A DNA stretch of 64,000 nt, from contig OX344754.2 of NCBI GenBank assembly GCA_947034885.2, positions 5,835,001-5,899,000 of the forward strand, in the 5' to 3' direction. The number at the start of each line of letters is the position of its first letter. The first letter of the stretch is position 1. Shown piece after piece: positions 1 to 10,888 of this stretch. The notes under the pieces are model-generated. The model made no database searches. It saw only the letters and a list, made by a program, of their open reading frames with translations, and was not told where the DNA came from. The position numbers and the translations under genes are program-made. This stretch comes from Thuidium tamariscinum. Taxonomy: Eukaryota; Streptophyta; Bryopsida; Hypnales; Thuidiaceae.

Positions 1-127
1 TACCTTAATACAAGATCCTACGGTTACATTTGTCCAAAAATATTTTTTTTCTAAAACTTGGTACTTGCACTAAAAATGACAGTTTTGGAGAGTTTTTAGT
101 GGAAACATAGTCAAAGAACTTTAGGGG
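1..127 (-). mobile_element. End of a TTAA-flanked inverted-repeat element (copy P5)
   Basis: This is the terminal part of the window's commonest repeat, read on the minus strand. It ends in CTTTAGGGG followed by TTAA at 128-131. Its reverse complement matches the left end of the copy starting at 3505, including the stretch about Ca. 'gactatgtttccacc' and the later 'ggatcttgtattaagg'. It carries no coding capacity. The other end lies outside the window. Confidence 0.8.
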
Positions 128-131
128 TTAA

Positions 132-833
132 AGTACTCCACTACTCCCCAAAAAAGAAACCAGATGCAACAAATGGTTCAAAGGTTTAAGGTATTTGCCC
201 ACATCTCTTTCCATTCTCATACCAAAATTAGTCGATGATATTAAATTGTGAGTGCTTACTCATATTTTAAAATACTATACTCTATGAGCCCATTAAAACT
301 CTTGTTTTGTTCTCTCACTTTGAAAATGAATTTCAAACTTTTAACTTCCGCAATTTATAGTGAAGTACCATAGAAATAGAATTTACATGTGAAATTGTGA
401 ATAATAAGGAGTAGCACTTTCGCTGTCATATGATGGTACAACATTCTTGTAGAAATTTTTAATTCCAATTCATGATGTCCATTGGTCAAACAATAATTAT
501 TATAAACATTCAAGTTTGCTTATGGGTGCTTTAGTATGTTACACAATGTTTATAATTTAAAATATATCTTCACTTTATTATAAACATTTTGTTTCAAATT
601 TCTAACTATTATAGGAAATTGAAATCATCCATTCTTTGAAGTTGGAAATAGCGCACAACCTTGGTATTCAACAATTTTTCCACATCTTTACAAAAGACTC
701 ATGCACATTGAAATGAAAAAACTCAATATTTTCTATTCATTTGAAGGAAGTGACATCTCAAAAAGTAGGCCTACAAGGCTACAACCAAAAACCGCCAAGA
801 AGGGTTTTTTTAGTAGTTTAATAGGTGCTTCCT
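132..833. other. AT-rich spacer, nothing recognised
   Basis: No coding or structured feature is visible. The right part is the 3' flank of the minus-strand coiled-coil gene. Short plus-strand frames here are shadows. Confidence 0.6.
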
Positions 834-2342
834 CTATTGCTCAAAAAAATCACTCTCTTTGGGTTCTGGCCCCATCTTCTGTATATCTACACGTTTAGCG
901 CCTTTAGCTGTAGTACGTAGGTTCCAATGCCGCCATGCACTCTCAAAACGGATTTCTGACTGCAATTTTGACGACTCTTGTTGTAAGACAAGAGTTTTCT
1001 ATTCGTGCAGTTTAACAAGCTTTAGAAGTGTTGATAACTCTTCTGGTGTGTTGCCATATTCAGGAGCTATAGCTGAGACATCTAATGTCGAGGCACATTG
1101 TATTGCAGCATTGTAGTACACTCTTTCTTTTGCATCTACTTGCAAATTGACCCCTCTCCTTTCATTCTACACCCGCCCACGTTCACGTTCCAAAATCTTC
1201 ATTTTCTGTTGAAGAACAACACACTCATCCATTGGATACAAACGACCCTCTGCTTTCTTTTTCCAGTAATTATCTCTGCTTCTCTTCAAAGTAGCAAAGC
1301 GCGAGTCGTTTTCCGAGATGCCGTTTTGTAATATCTTCAACTCTTCTCTCAACCCATGTACCGCAGCTGCATCTGATGAAGTTGATAAACGATAGTTTCG
1401 TATTTTTTGGAGAGCTTCAATTTCCCCCTTTGTTTCTTGCAAACCAAAAATTGCACTTTGTATTTTAGCGAACAATACATCTACATCGTCTTCAAAGTCG
1501 CTTCCACTTCCACCACAGTGACCTACCAAAACATTGTGGTCTACTTCCATAGGTTGTACTGCCTGTGTACGTTGTGTGCCTTCATTGTGGATATTTTCAC
1601 CAACTACAAATTCTTCAACCTTCTCTTTTCCCTTGTTGGCAATTTCCACTTCCAAGGCCACCTTTCTTTCTTCCATAACATCATCTTCAGTGTCGCTTTG
1701 GAAATCATATCCATCATATTCGTGGGTATGCTTATCTGAGCTAGAATTTGGCGACCACGCAATTTCGGCATTAGAAACGGCCAACCTTCCCAATTTCATA
1801 GGCATTAGTGTGTTCTTGACATCTGCTAATGCAACTTCATTCACAATCGATGTTTCTTCAGGACGATCTCCGATGGGGTGCCCCTTCAAGGTACTCCAGT
1901 CCACGTTCTTCTTGAGTATGCATTCAGCATATACCATTTGGACAAGATACAAAGCGAAATTGTCATTTCGATAAGGCTTAGGCTCATCATACAACCTCGT
2001 CCATACAGCTAGACATCTTTGCTTGAAAGCCTCGTTGGTGCAATATCCAAGATTTGCCTTGTTTTGCGCCAAGTGTATCTTGTGATGCCATAGCGGAAAC
2101 AACTTATCAATGTGGCACCAATCCACGTATTTGTTTACCGTTTCGTAACTCCAAGGCTTAGGTTCTGCTCTCCAGCCTAAAAAAGCCTTTATCTTTGGAT
2201 GCAAAAGCAAAGACACACGCTTCTTGCGACTTTTTCCACCCCTCTTACGACTCTTGTCACGAACCGCCTTCTTCTTCAATGCAAGTGCTAGTTTACTTGG
2301 GGCAGGTGGAGGCTGGACATCCATAATGATCAATCTGTACAT
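834..2342 (-). pseudogene. Unrecognised coiled-coil protein gene, island-linked, two in-frame stops
   Basis: An intronless minus-strand frame of 503 codons runs from the ATG at 2340-2342 (a second ATG is at codon 7) to a TAG at 834-836. Two TAG codons interrupt it, at 1167-1169 and 999-1001. The frame never shifts, so the sequence after each stop still reads as similar hydrophilic protein. Visible in order: a Lys/Arg-rich segment at residues 23-42 that could be a nuclear localisation signal; a Trp-rich segment at about 57-90; an acidic, low-complexity middle at about 200-250; and a heptad-like, probably coiled-coil region from about 280 onward. I recognise no family and propose no function. 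Both stops would be CAG codons after one C-to-T reversal. A GC-rich island lies upstream, with its 13-mer in the sense direction of this gene, as with the kinase-like and hAT genes. It could be a mobile-element accessory gene or a captured host gene. Confidence 0.65.
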
Positions 2343-2594
2343 AGAATGCTGAACTATGTACTTTCTCTAAACTTCTAAGAGTGTAAGACTAAGCTAGTAC
2401 TATAAAAGTGTAAAATCCTAGAATCGTTGTACTTCACATTTACAGAAGTCTTTCCATTACAAAAGATGTACCTTAAACTATTCACATTTACAAAAATGTT
2501 TACATTTACAAAAAATCAATCTTCTATAGTACTGGTGATGTAGTGTGGGCGAACAGAGCAATACGGAAGACCAAAAGTTCAAAACGAACCAAAA

Positions 2595-2685
2595 CTCCTA
2601 ACTCATGGGCACGCAATCAGCCACGTCTAGGTGGGTGATTCTCAATGCGCTGAGAAGGAGTGGCGACTGCGGGTAAGGCGACTGC
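2595..2685 (-). promoter_or_regulatory. Putative promoter block shared with the kinase-like gene
   Basis: Read on the minus strand, this stretch (motif ACCCGCAGTCGCCACTC, then CACCCACCT, GTGGCTGA and TGCGTGCCC in that order and spacing) is clearly homologous to plus-strand 8515-8600, upstream of the kinase-like ORF. The two downstream proteins are unrelated. Conservation of non-coding DNA next to the islands points to a core promoter or an element end. No TATA box is obvious here, and the ATG lies about 260 bp further on. Confidence 0.5.
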
Positions 2686-2945
2686 GGTATATACCCGCAG
2701 TCGCTTAGGGGCGCGTGCGGGTAGGGGCGAGTGCGGGTCCACCTGAGAGGCGACCGCGGGTACAACCACGAGGGGCAACCGCGGGACTGGCGACCACGGG
2801 TCCTGGAAGAGCAGGCGAGCTCGGCAGTGGCGACCGCGGGTCCTGCAAGGGAGGGCGACTGCGGGTCCAAAAGAAGTAGCGACCGCGGGTCCTGGAAGAG
2901 AGGGCGACTTCGGGTCCCAAAAGACTGGCGACCGCGGCTCTGGCC
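2662..2945 (-). repeat. GC-rich island 1: about 14 copies of a degenerate 13-mer
   Basis: A sharp GC-rich block in AT-rich surroundings. Seen from the minus strand it is a series of ACCCGCGGTCGCC-like units spaced about 20 bp apart, with variable linkers such as 'tcctggaagag'. Many units show CG replaced by CA or TG, as expected after loss of methylated cytosine. One unit near 2693 is inverted. The motif runs in the sense direction of the coiled-coil gene. Confidence 0.85.
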
Positions 2946-2971
2946 TTCGTGGCTTTCTTACTTTTATCATA

Positions 2972-4545
2972 CCCCTAAATGCCCAAGGCACCCTAATGTG
3001 GTGTCAAAGACACTTTGAAGTTCATGAAAACCTTACCAAAAGTTCATTTTCAGTGGTTTATGTTTTTGGAAGGCTTTTTTCGAAGTCTAGTTTTACCATC
3101 AATAATCCAATTTTGAAAATGAATGATTATGATTTTTCTATTCAAAAATTAGTTCAAGGGTATCCATTGCAATCTTGACTTTCCATAGTATTAAAGACTC
3201 CTAGAAATACACTAGATCTTAGTGAAAAACTCACACAAGAAATTCATTTAAAAAAATTATAGAGTACATTTTGAGAAGCCATAAATTGATTGTGATTATG
3301 CTTGTTAGGCCCCTACACCTAGTATTTTTTTGGTGACCACCTTTTTAGATTTGACATGCAAAAAGAAAGCTCAAAGATTTTCATAGTTTCTACACCCTCA
3401 TGATCAAACATTACAATCTTTCAATCCATAAGTGATATACTTGTGTTTTCTTTTTCTATGTGATCTTTAACATGTCTACTTCAAATTTCTAAAGTTTCAA
3501 TTAACCCCTAAAGGTTTTTGACTATGTTTCCACCAAAATCACTCTAGAACTATAATTTCTAATACGAGTGCAATTTTTTTGAAAAAAAAGGTTTTTGACA
3601 TATTCCACCGTGGGCTCTTGTAGTTAGGTGGTTGGAAAAGATACGCAAAAACATTCAGAAATTTCCACCATGTAGACTGCAAGACATTAACCTTTGAAGT
3701 AGCAAAAATCTTTTTTTTAACCCTGCAAAAAAACAGGGATTATGCTCTGTACAAGGTAACATTTGTATGAAAAAATACTCAAAATGATGGTCACTCTGTG
3801 AATTCATTTTAAAATTCAAGTTGGCTATATGTTAAAAAAAATTCAAATCATTTGGAATTGTATAACACATATGAAAAAAATAGTTAGTAGAAAGAAGTAG
3901 GAAATGCTTGAAAATATTAAATTGTGAACTATTTATTTCAAAAATTAAAAATGTCAATTCCAATTGTTGAAATATTGTAATAAAAAATCTTCACCCAATG
4001 TTTTAGTTTTTTTCCAAAAATATTAAAAATTGAATTAAATACAAAACTTCAACTTCTTTGTAGAGTAAAGATTTTATATTTACCCACAAACTAGCCAAAA
4101 CTAAAATTCCTCATTACTTTTGACTCATTTATCAAAATGGATCGAATCAAAGCTTTCTACATAGGAAAAAACATAGTACACCATATTCAAAAATTTTATT
4201 TTAGATAAAATTAATTTTCAAGAAGTTTTTTTTGCTGCCTAGGCTGCCCGTATTTCAAGCAAAAAAACATATCATGCCATAACTCTTTAACTGTGTAGTC
4301 CAAAGTTATAAAAATTGTTGGGCCTTGAAGCTACTGCTCGGACACATGTTTTGTGAAAATTTTGAAGAAAAACAAACAAACTCCATTTGTAGTGAGCTAC
4401 CCGAAATTTCTATTTTGCGAAAAAAACGCAGTTGAAGGCTTTAGGTGTTAAAAGAAAATTTATTCAAATTATGAAGAATGTTGTATCTTGTTCCAATTTA
4501 GAGCAAATTCTAAGAAGTTTGAAACAAGCTTTAGTCATTGAGGGG
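2972..4545. mobile_element. TTAA-type element P2, split by nested element P1
   Basis: A non-coding element with ends CCCCTAAATG and CATTGAGGGG. The right flank is TTAA (4546-4549); the left flank has decayed to CATA. Removing the nested insertion leaves about 630 bp. Its right two-thirds match, in reverse, the element at 15309-16051. Relatives occur at 10889, 16596, 17280, 18310 and 18689. No transposase is encoded. Confidence 0.8.
3505..4447. mobile_element. TTAA-type element P1 inserted into P2, with target duplication
   Basis: A 943-bp non-coding element that starts CCCCTAAAGG and ends GGCTTTAGGTG. It is flanked on both sides by TTAA (3501-3504 and 4448-4451). The uninterrupted relative at 15309-16051 has a single TTAA (15412-15415) at the exactly corresponding point, so duplication of TTAA on insertion is seen directly. 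TTAA targets and ends beginning CC are typical of the piggyBac superfamily. The right half matches each arm of the foldback at 51115-51852. Confidence 0.85.
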
Positions 4546-4551
4546 TTAAGC

Positions 4552-6715
4552 TTGGATGGAAGTCGTTGTACTTCTCAAGCATACTTATTGAAGTTCTTAT
4601 ATTCAAGGATTACATTTTGTGGTATTAGGGTACATATTTTTAAATTAGAAATGCAAAACTTTGTTAATTGTTTGACCAACCAAAAATTGCATTCAAATTT
4701 GGAATAGAAAAATGAAGTCCTAGAATAAAATAACACCAAACTCCCAAAGAAAAATAGCAACATCCTATTCAATCCAATTTGAAGAAATTAAGAAAATTTA
4801 TTTTTTATTCCAATTTGAAAGTTTATCCTAATTTCAATAATTTAGGAAATTTACATCATTGAGTATTTAATCACCATTTGAACTTTGGATCTATTAGTAT
4901 TTAGTATGGTCTATTGAATTTTCTATCATAGAATAACATAAAAATTCATCCCATAATATATGCATATAAGGAATTATCACATTCTCAGAGTTTCTTTTTT
5001 ATTTGAAAAAAATTCACAAAAAATTCGAAAATCCTTATGAGAAAAAAAATACTTTTGAAAAAATATGTGTATAATACTTGATACAATTGTAATTGCAATA
5101 ATTCACTAAACAATGTGAAGAATATTGAAGTTTGATCAAATAGTCATGATAGTATTTGTTCATTTATCCTGAAATGCCCACTGAACTTAGAAAATTTACT
5201 ATGATTTATTTTAAAACTAAGTGATAAAAAAGAAAGGGTCTGTTTAGTTTTTTTTAAATTATATCATATGCACGGCTTCTATATGGCCCATCAAATGCTA
5301 CATATCATTTTTAATATTAATTAGGTTGTAGTGAGGAGAGGTTCCTATCTATCTAAAGGTATTACTAAGAAATAAATTAAAAAATTGATTAAAGCCCAAC
5401 CTCCCAACCATGACTTCTTCAGTAAGCTCCAAAAAATAAGTTAAATTCATTTGATCACTCACCCTCCCTACACCCCTATTTGAATTTTCAAGTGCATGGT
5501 ATGGCATTTGGCATTTGATATGGGAGATATGCCAAAGTCTATATACATATCCATGTAGTATAATATGCCATATTTGTACCCAAATTTATATTTCTATCAT
5601 AAGTAATTGTATAATAATGAAAATGGCATTCCATTTCTTTGTATATCCCCTATATGTGTACATAGTAGAAGAAAGGAATTTTTTTTGAAGAATGGCATGA
5701 ATACATTGAGAACAAATTAGAGACTTAAATTTCATATATAAGATAGCCTTATTTTTTAAATGTGGATGGATTTATAAAAAGCCATAGGAATTTGAATAGA
5801 CGCTCTTCATAGCTTTTAAAAAGAAATAAAGTCATCTTAAATACAATAATTAAAGTTAAAAGCCTCACATCACAAGACATCTTAACTTAGGTCTATACCT
5901 TAAATGAAAAAGAGTGATCCCATTAAGGCAATCAACCAATTTATCGGAATTGTCCAAATGTATGGTCTATTTAGATCTAAATAAATAGGCAATTTTATGT
6001 TCATTTGATGTATTATATGAAGTTGTCTTTTCATAGCTAAACAAAAGGTCTTGATTTAGACAAAAATATAAACCTTGGATGACTTTTCAAAACCAAGCAA
6101 TTGCAAAAATGCTCAATGCAAAATTGGAGAGAGAAAATTAGCCAATCAATAACCACTTTATAAAAAACAATATCCTTGATTAGTAAGCAGCAAGAGGCCA
6201 ATAGTGATTAGTTGAAGTATATAGTGAATGGGCATAGCCAAGTGAAAATTATGTTTTTCCAATATACGTCACTGAATTGCAAGGCTTTGAAATCACTCTT
6301 TCATTGATCCCATCCTTATCAAAATTCACGCATATATTATAAATTATTTATAATTGCACTTGGCAAAAATTGAGAAATTCATCTTCTGTGAAAGTTTGAG
6401 ATATGGTCTCAAAAATCTTTCTGTCTACGGAAAAAAAGAACTTCTAATCTTTTATGTATGGTATCTCAAAATTTACATTGTCAAAATCTAAAAATATTGG
6501 AAAGACTAGTAGACTAATTTAGTAATGATGATGGTAGGATTTTTCAATTGATTCTGCAAAAAATTTAATATAATTTCAATTTTAATATGGCAATTTGGAG
6601 GTAGTTTTGGAAAAAGGACCCTTTAGACATTTAGGATTTAAAGATTCACCTTGTTAGGATAAAATATAAAAGTCTATGATTATACCACCAATTGTCAAAA
6701 CCCTTTTTAAACATT
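4552..6715. other. AT-rich non-genic stretch
   Basis: No gene is recognised. Apart from the dispersed repeat at 5655-5990, I see only AT-rich sequence with runs of A and T. Confidence 0.5.
5655..5990. repeat. Dispersed repeat E (second copy at 46735-47065)
   Basis: These 330 bp align in the same orientation with 46735-47065, sharing for example 'agatagcc', 'cttcatag', 'gtcatctt', 'cctcacatca' / 'ccccacatca' and 'aggagtgatc'-like blocks in the same order. Ends and class are unresolved, and there is no coding capacity. Confidence 0.6.
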
Positions 6716-7423
6716 ATGTTTCATTTCCCTACTACTCAAGAGAAAAAAAAATTGATGATTTTTTGTTTTCGAAGTCAAAAAAATAAAAAGCCAGAAAAGC
6801 CAGCTCAATCCATTGCTTCAGTCCGTCTAGCCTTGTTCTATATAGATGGCGACGGTCCTATTGCCACGCGAGATTTTTCCGAGGGTTGTGTGAGATTGTC
6901 GAGGAAAGTCACGAAGAACCCCACAAGGCTACAACCAGCGGGAACTCTTGAGGGAGAGGCAACTTCAGACCCTAATGGAGCGGGAGCTTATGAGGTAGAT
7001 GGAGAACTACCAAGAGATTTTGACCAGGTCAGTGTCAGGGATCAATTTTTGCAGCGGCGTACGCTGTACTCCCGGATCTTACAGCATTATCAAAAACTCA
7101 AGAAGAGGGGTCAGTTGCTTGGTAATCAACCTGACTTGCAGGCAATGAAGCAGATGAATGAAGAAGGAAAATCTAATGAGTTTCAAAAGTTTGGTCACGT
7201 TCCCGGAATTGTAGTCGGTGATCAATTTGAATTTTGGTCCGAAATGTTTGCCGTTGGGTTGCACCGGCAAGTGCAAGGAGGGATTGCATGGGTTGAAGAT
7301 CTAGGGGAGAAGGTGGCTTGCAGCGTGGTGATCTCAGGTGGTTACCGAGATGATGATGACCATGGGGAGACAGTCAAATACACTGGCCATGAAACCAAGA
7401 AATCAAAAATCAATAAATCATAG
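6716..7423 (+). pseudogene. SUVH-type SRA (YDG) domain protein, truncated
   Basis: This is a 235-residue frame. From about residue 160 it reads as the first half of an SRA domain: VPGIVVGDQFEFWSEM, then AVGLH, GI, a VACSVVISGGY stretch, an acidic turn and YTG. In plants this order is typical of SUVH histone H3K9 methyltransferases, whose SRA domain binds methylated cytosine in heterochromatin. The segment before it (about residues 100-155) fits the SUVH linker ahead of the SRA. After YTG the match stops abruptly in an unrelated Lys-rich tail, so the rest of the SRA and the pre-SET and SET domains are absent. The first 25 or so residues look non-coding, so the true start is uncertain. It converges tail to tail with the minus-strand ORF that ends at 7545. 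I read it as a captured or broken gene fragment; a short expressed SRA-only protein is possible. Confidence 0.7.
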
Positions 7424-7544
7424 TGACGTTTCCAACATGCGCATGAAAACTTGTATTACTTTCAAAGGTTCAAACAAACCATTTCCATTACAAGCTCCAT
7501 GTACCATGAATATCTAAACACCTAAGTCTACATTCCTTTAATTT

Positions 7545-8100
7545 CTAAGGCTTGTAATCAACGTCTCCTCTCACCTCAGCTCCACTACTATGACCTCTTG
7601 AATCCCATTCCAAGTCTTCTTCATTACTTGTGGTGTCCATACTATCGGATGAAGACTGTAAAGCTCGCTCTTTTCTTCCGGATATTTGCTTTGATGCAAG
7701 CGATCTCTTGCGTCTACCCTTCTTTTTCTCTTTCACCATGTCTCTACCTCCTAGTGTAGACTTCCCAATCCCTTGTTCAAGACCATTAACCGGTTGCACT
7801 TTGCTTTGTGAGAAAGGTTCACATACATCAAGGGGGGTTCGACCTAGACTTTGCCGCTTCGATGGTGATCTTGCAAAGGCCTCCAGTATTCTTTTATTTC
7901 TAGCTTTCTTGGACTCTTTCATTGCTGGTTGTCTTGCTTTTGATCCGTTTGGAATGATGATCTCATTTGCGCCCAAAAAAAGAGATTGATCCGATGACTT
8001 CACCGAACGTAGACCAAACATGGACTCCAACGTTTCATCTTCTTGTGGATCCTTATTTCCGTTGCGTAAACTACCGAGACCACCTAAACTTGCATTGCCG
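7545..8100 (-). CDS. Basic, Ser-rich probable nuclear protein, partial
   Basis: The minus-strand frame is open from about 8115 to the stop at 7545-7547. The first in-frame ATG is at 8019-8021 (158 residues), but similar-looking protein sequence (Gly/Ser/Asn-rich) continues upstream of it. The start may therefore be lost, or the frame may be a last exon. The middle has Lys/Arg clusters (KEKKKGRRKR) that would serve as a nuclear localisation signal, and the C-terminus is Ser/Asp/Glu-rich. No family is recognised. It sits between the converging SRA fragment and GC island 2, which it would share head to head with the kinase-like gene. The island motif, however, points toward the kinase. Confidence 0.45.
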
Positions 8101-8283
8101 AAGTCAGAAAAATAAAAAATTCATTTCTTAAACTAAAATATCCTATTTAAAAAGATTTGTGATTCAAAAGTATTTTGTTTTTTTCGAATAAAATTTTTAA
8201 ATAAAATTTTATAATGCAAAAGAAAACAAAAGATTAGTTTCTAATCTATTTGACAATTCCTAACTCTTTTTTTCTATGCCCAG

Positions 8284-8535
8284 ACGCGGTCGCCCCTAGA
8301 GGCGCGATCGGTCCCCCCCCTATCCGCGGTCGCCCTCCACCTACCCGTTGTCGCCCCTCCACAGAGCCGCAGTCGCCCTAAACCTACCCGCTGTTGCCCC
8401 TCCACCAAGCCGCGATCGCCCTAAACCTACCCGCAGTCGCCTCCATGCCGACCCGAAGTTGCCCCTCTCGATCCGCGGTCGCCTCGCACCCACTGTCCGA
8501 TACTTAAGCGTTCTCCATTACCCGCAGTCGCCACT
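8284..8535 (+). repeat. GC-rich island 2: about 11 copies of the 13-mer
   Basis: Plus-strand units of ACCCGCGGTCGCC and variants (CCGCAGTCGCC, CCGTTGTCGCC, CCGCGATCGCC, CCGAAGTTGCC) are joined by short linkers such as 'ctaaacct' and 'cctcca'. The island lies just upstream of the kinase-like ORF, in its sense direction. Confidence 0.85.
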
Positions 8536-8600
8536 CTTGGCCATGCGCACTGTCTTTCACCCACCTCTGAGTGGCTGAATGCGTGCCCGTTAGTCCAGGT
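8515..8600 (+). promoter_or_regulatory. Putative promoter block shared with the coiled-coil gene
   Basis: Homologous to minus-strand 2595-2685. The same succession appears: ACCCGCAGTCGCCACTC, a GCGCA/TG-containing spacer, CACCCACCT, GTGGCTGA and TGCGTGCCC. It ends about 80-90 bp before the kinase ATG. No clear TATA box is present. Confidence 0.5.
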
Positions 8601-8678
8601 TTATTTTCTTGGGGGCGGACTTTTTGCATTTTTCTCCTACGAAATTAGAAGTTGGTGTTATTTCTTTGAAGGAGCACC

Positions 8679-10259
8679 ATGTCCAATCCACGTGAAGGCA
8701 CTAGCACGAGGCGGAGGTCAATTTGGGATCTAGATGATCCTAAGCATTTTGAAGTCCCTATAGCTACAGGCGTGACAACTGGGAGTGCAATCGAAACCAA
8801 GCCAAAGAAGCCTAGGACAGCTAATGAGAAGGACCCGACGTACCCACCTCCAAGTTATACAAAGTTTGCATATGAGGTGTCCTTACAATGGTATGCAAGA
8901 AAAAGTGTGCAATTTCTGGAGGCAAGCTATTTCAGAGATCCCTCGACAGGTGCTCTAAAATTGGTGGATGATTTGGAGGCTAGGATTTTAAGCAAGTGCT
9001 ATGAATCTGATGATTTCAAAGACGTGGATTTGACATACAATTCAAGCCTTCAACGTTGGCTTACCGACACTGTTCAGTCTATAATTTTTAATACCAAGAG
9101 ATTGATGACTGATCTTCGACCACAAGTGGCAGGGCAACCACTAGATGATGAAGCAAAGGAGTTTCGTGAGAAGATGGAATGGTGGCAAACAACTGTGAAG
9201 AAATGATCAAAGTCTGGATCAAGGGGTTTCAAGTGGAAAAATGATGCTGTGAAGGCTGCATTTGCAAAAGATGGTGGACTATGTATTACTTGGATACCAC
9301 CTTCAGCAAAGGTGGAGCCCCTTAGTGGATTCTGTCGTGAAGGTGGGCATGGCAAGGTGCGCAAAGTGCGTATTTTAGGGTTGGATACGTTCTCTGAATA
9401 TATCACTTTAGCTGGGAAAATGCCAAAAACCAAGAACTTGCACGATGCAAGGGTGGAACGATCCGTAGAAGCCTTGGTATGTCCCCTAAATCATGCTGGC
9501 ATAATAAAGTTTTGTGCCATGAATTCGAAAACCATGGAGGCGTATACTCTATGGTGGAATGGAGGTCATTTGGGTGAATTGCTCGATTTGAACAAGAAGG
9601 TGTCACCAACCGTGGAATGGCACAAGGTGAATCAGATCAGACAATTGCCTGAGGAGAAACAAAAAGAAGTCAGCCTTTTTCGAAGGCACAAGGCCAAATT
9701 AGCATGGGCTCTTGTGTACGTGACTCATCTTATGCATCAGTCATTGGTGTTGCACAACGACTTGTCTCCAAGGAATATATTGTTGCATTTTCCTGATTAT
9801 TCCAACGAGATCATCAACATCGGTATTTGTGATTGGGGAATTGCAAGTCATATGGATGAGAAAGCCCCATCGCACTATGGATACCGTACCAATGAAGAGA
9901 TGGAGAGACAACAACTAGGGCGTTGGTGGGTGGCTCCAGAGTTGTTCTACACATTTGGGCCACAAAATTCCGATACAAGCCTATCCATTATGCAAGCAAC
10001 GCATCGATATACTGTGCAATCGGATTCATATTCTATTGGAAAATTGGCAGAAAGCATGAAGATTGAGTGGACTGGCGACTTTGATGAAGACATCTTCAAA
10101 AATTGAGATGCATGTAGGTACTTTGCCTTGAAGTTGGATCAATTGACTAGAAAAGATCCAAAGGACAGACCAACGTGTACGGAGGTCGTAAGTTTGCTCA
10201 TAGGGCCTCCATGGTGCATGAAACCCCCCGAATTAGTTTTCCGTGACTCACCTCTGTAG
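8679..10259 (+). pseudogene. Atypical protein-kinase-fold protein, two in-frame TGA codons
   Basis: One continuous frame of 527 codons runs from ATG 8679 to TAG 10257-10259, interrupted only by TGA at 9204-9206 and 10104-10106. Both could be CGA codons after a C-to-T change. Residues 1-215 are an unrecognised N-terminal region. After it come a glycine-rich loop (REGGHGKVRK, about 220-230), a candidate ATP-binding Lys near 246, and HNDLSPRNIL (from 359; HND replaces HRD, with Asp361 and Asn366 kept). Then follow DWG at 385-387 in place of DFG, a VAPE segment (about 418-421), DSYSIGKLAE, and DPKDRPT close to the end, after the second stop. All the main kinase landmarks are therefore present, in order. 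Substrate and pathway are unknown. There are no introns, and it lies directly downstream of GC island 2. It is either a recently silenced gene or one that needs read-through of two stops; the first seems far likelier. Confidence 0.75.
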
Positions 10260-10888
10260 TAGTGAGTGTATGAGGGAGTATGATTTAGTAGAGAGTATTT
10301 TAGTACAAGGAAGCTAATGGCCACATTGTGTGCCTTTCATTTTGTAATAGGATTTATGTGTATATAAAAATATTTTATATTATGAACAATGTGTTCACAA
10401 CACTAAATCAAACATATTGAAAGTTGAATGAAAAAATATTTGATTACTTGGATGAATTTCCAAATGTTTGAAATTCATATGTAATTTGAGTTATTGAGTA
10501 TTAGACATGCGGGCTATCAAATTATTTTATGGTGAGAATTAACCAAGTAAAATTTGTAGTTTAAGATAGTAAATGATGTAGCATTGATTGCATTTGTCAT
10601 TTACGATTTGATACAAAAATTTGAAAATCAAATCATCGAAGTCAAATCTTTCACTGAAATAATGAATATACTTTTGTGTCCACTGAATTATTCAAACAAT
10701 TGATTTTCTGTGCCACATTTTCGTAGACAATATCAATTTTGATTTCTCTTAAGAGACTTCTAAACAAAAAATTTCACCTCACACAACTATTTCACTTTCT
10801 AATGTTCATTGAATTATGGAAGAAATCCTCTTCTTCCAATGTACTAGTAGGTCGTGGAAGTCTCTTATAAGTCTTTAATCAATAAATT
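10260..10888. other. 3' flank of the kinase-like gene, AT-rich
   Basis: No further gene is visible. A T-rich and ATA-rich stretch near 10340-10380 could hold polyadenylation signals, but I cannot assign a site. Confidence 0.4.

Noticed and set aside
2598-3018. Arg/Pro-rich frames over island 1, both strands
   Set aside because: Same cause: repeat composition, no protein-like signal.
6769-8120. Near-identical 20-bp stretch 'cgaagtcaaaaaaataaaaa' at 6769 and 'cgaagtcagaaaaataaaaa' at 8099 as a target duplication
   Set aside because: Mostly A-rich, one mismatch and no inverted ends between; chance is adequate.
8284-8535. Islands as CRISPR-like or centromeric satellite arrays
   Set aside because: Spacers vary in length and are not unique cassettes. 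Islands are short and dispersed, without a regular monomer.
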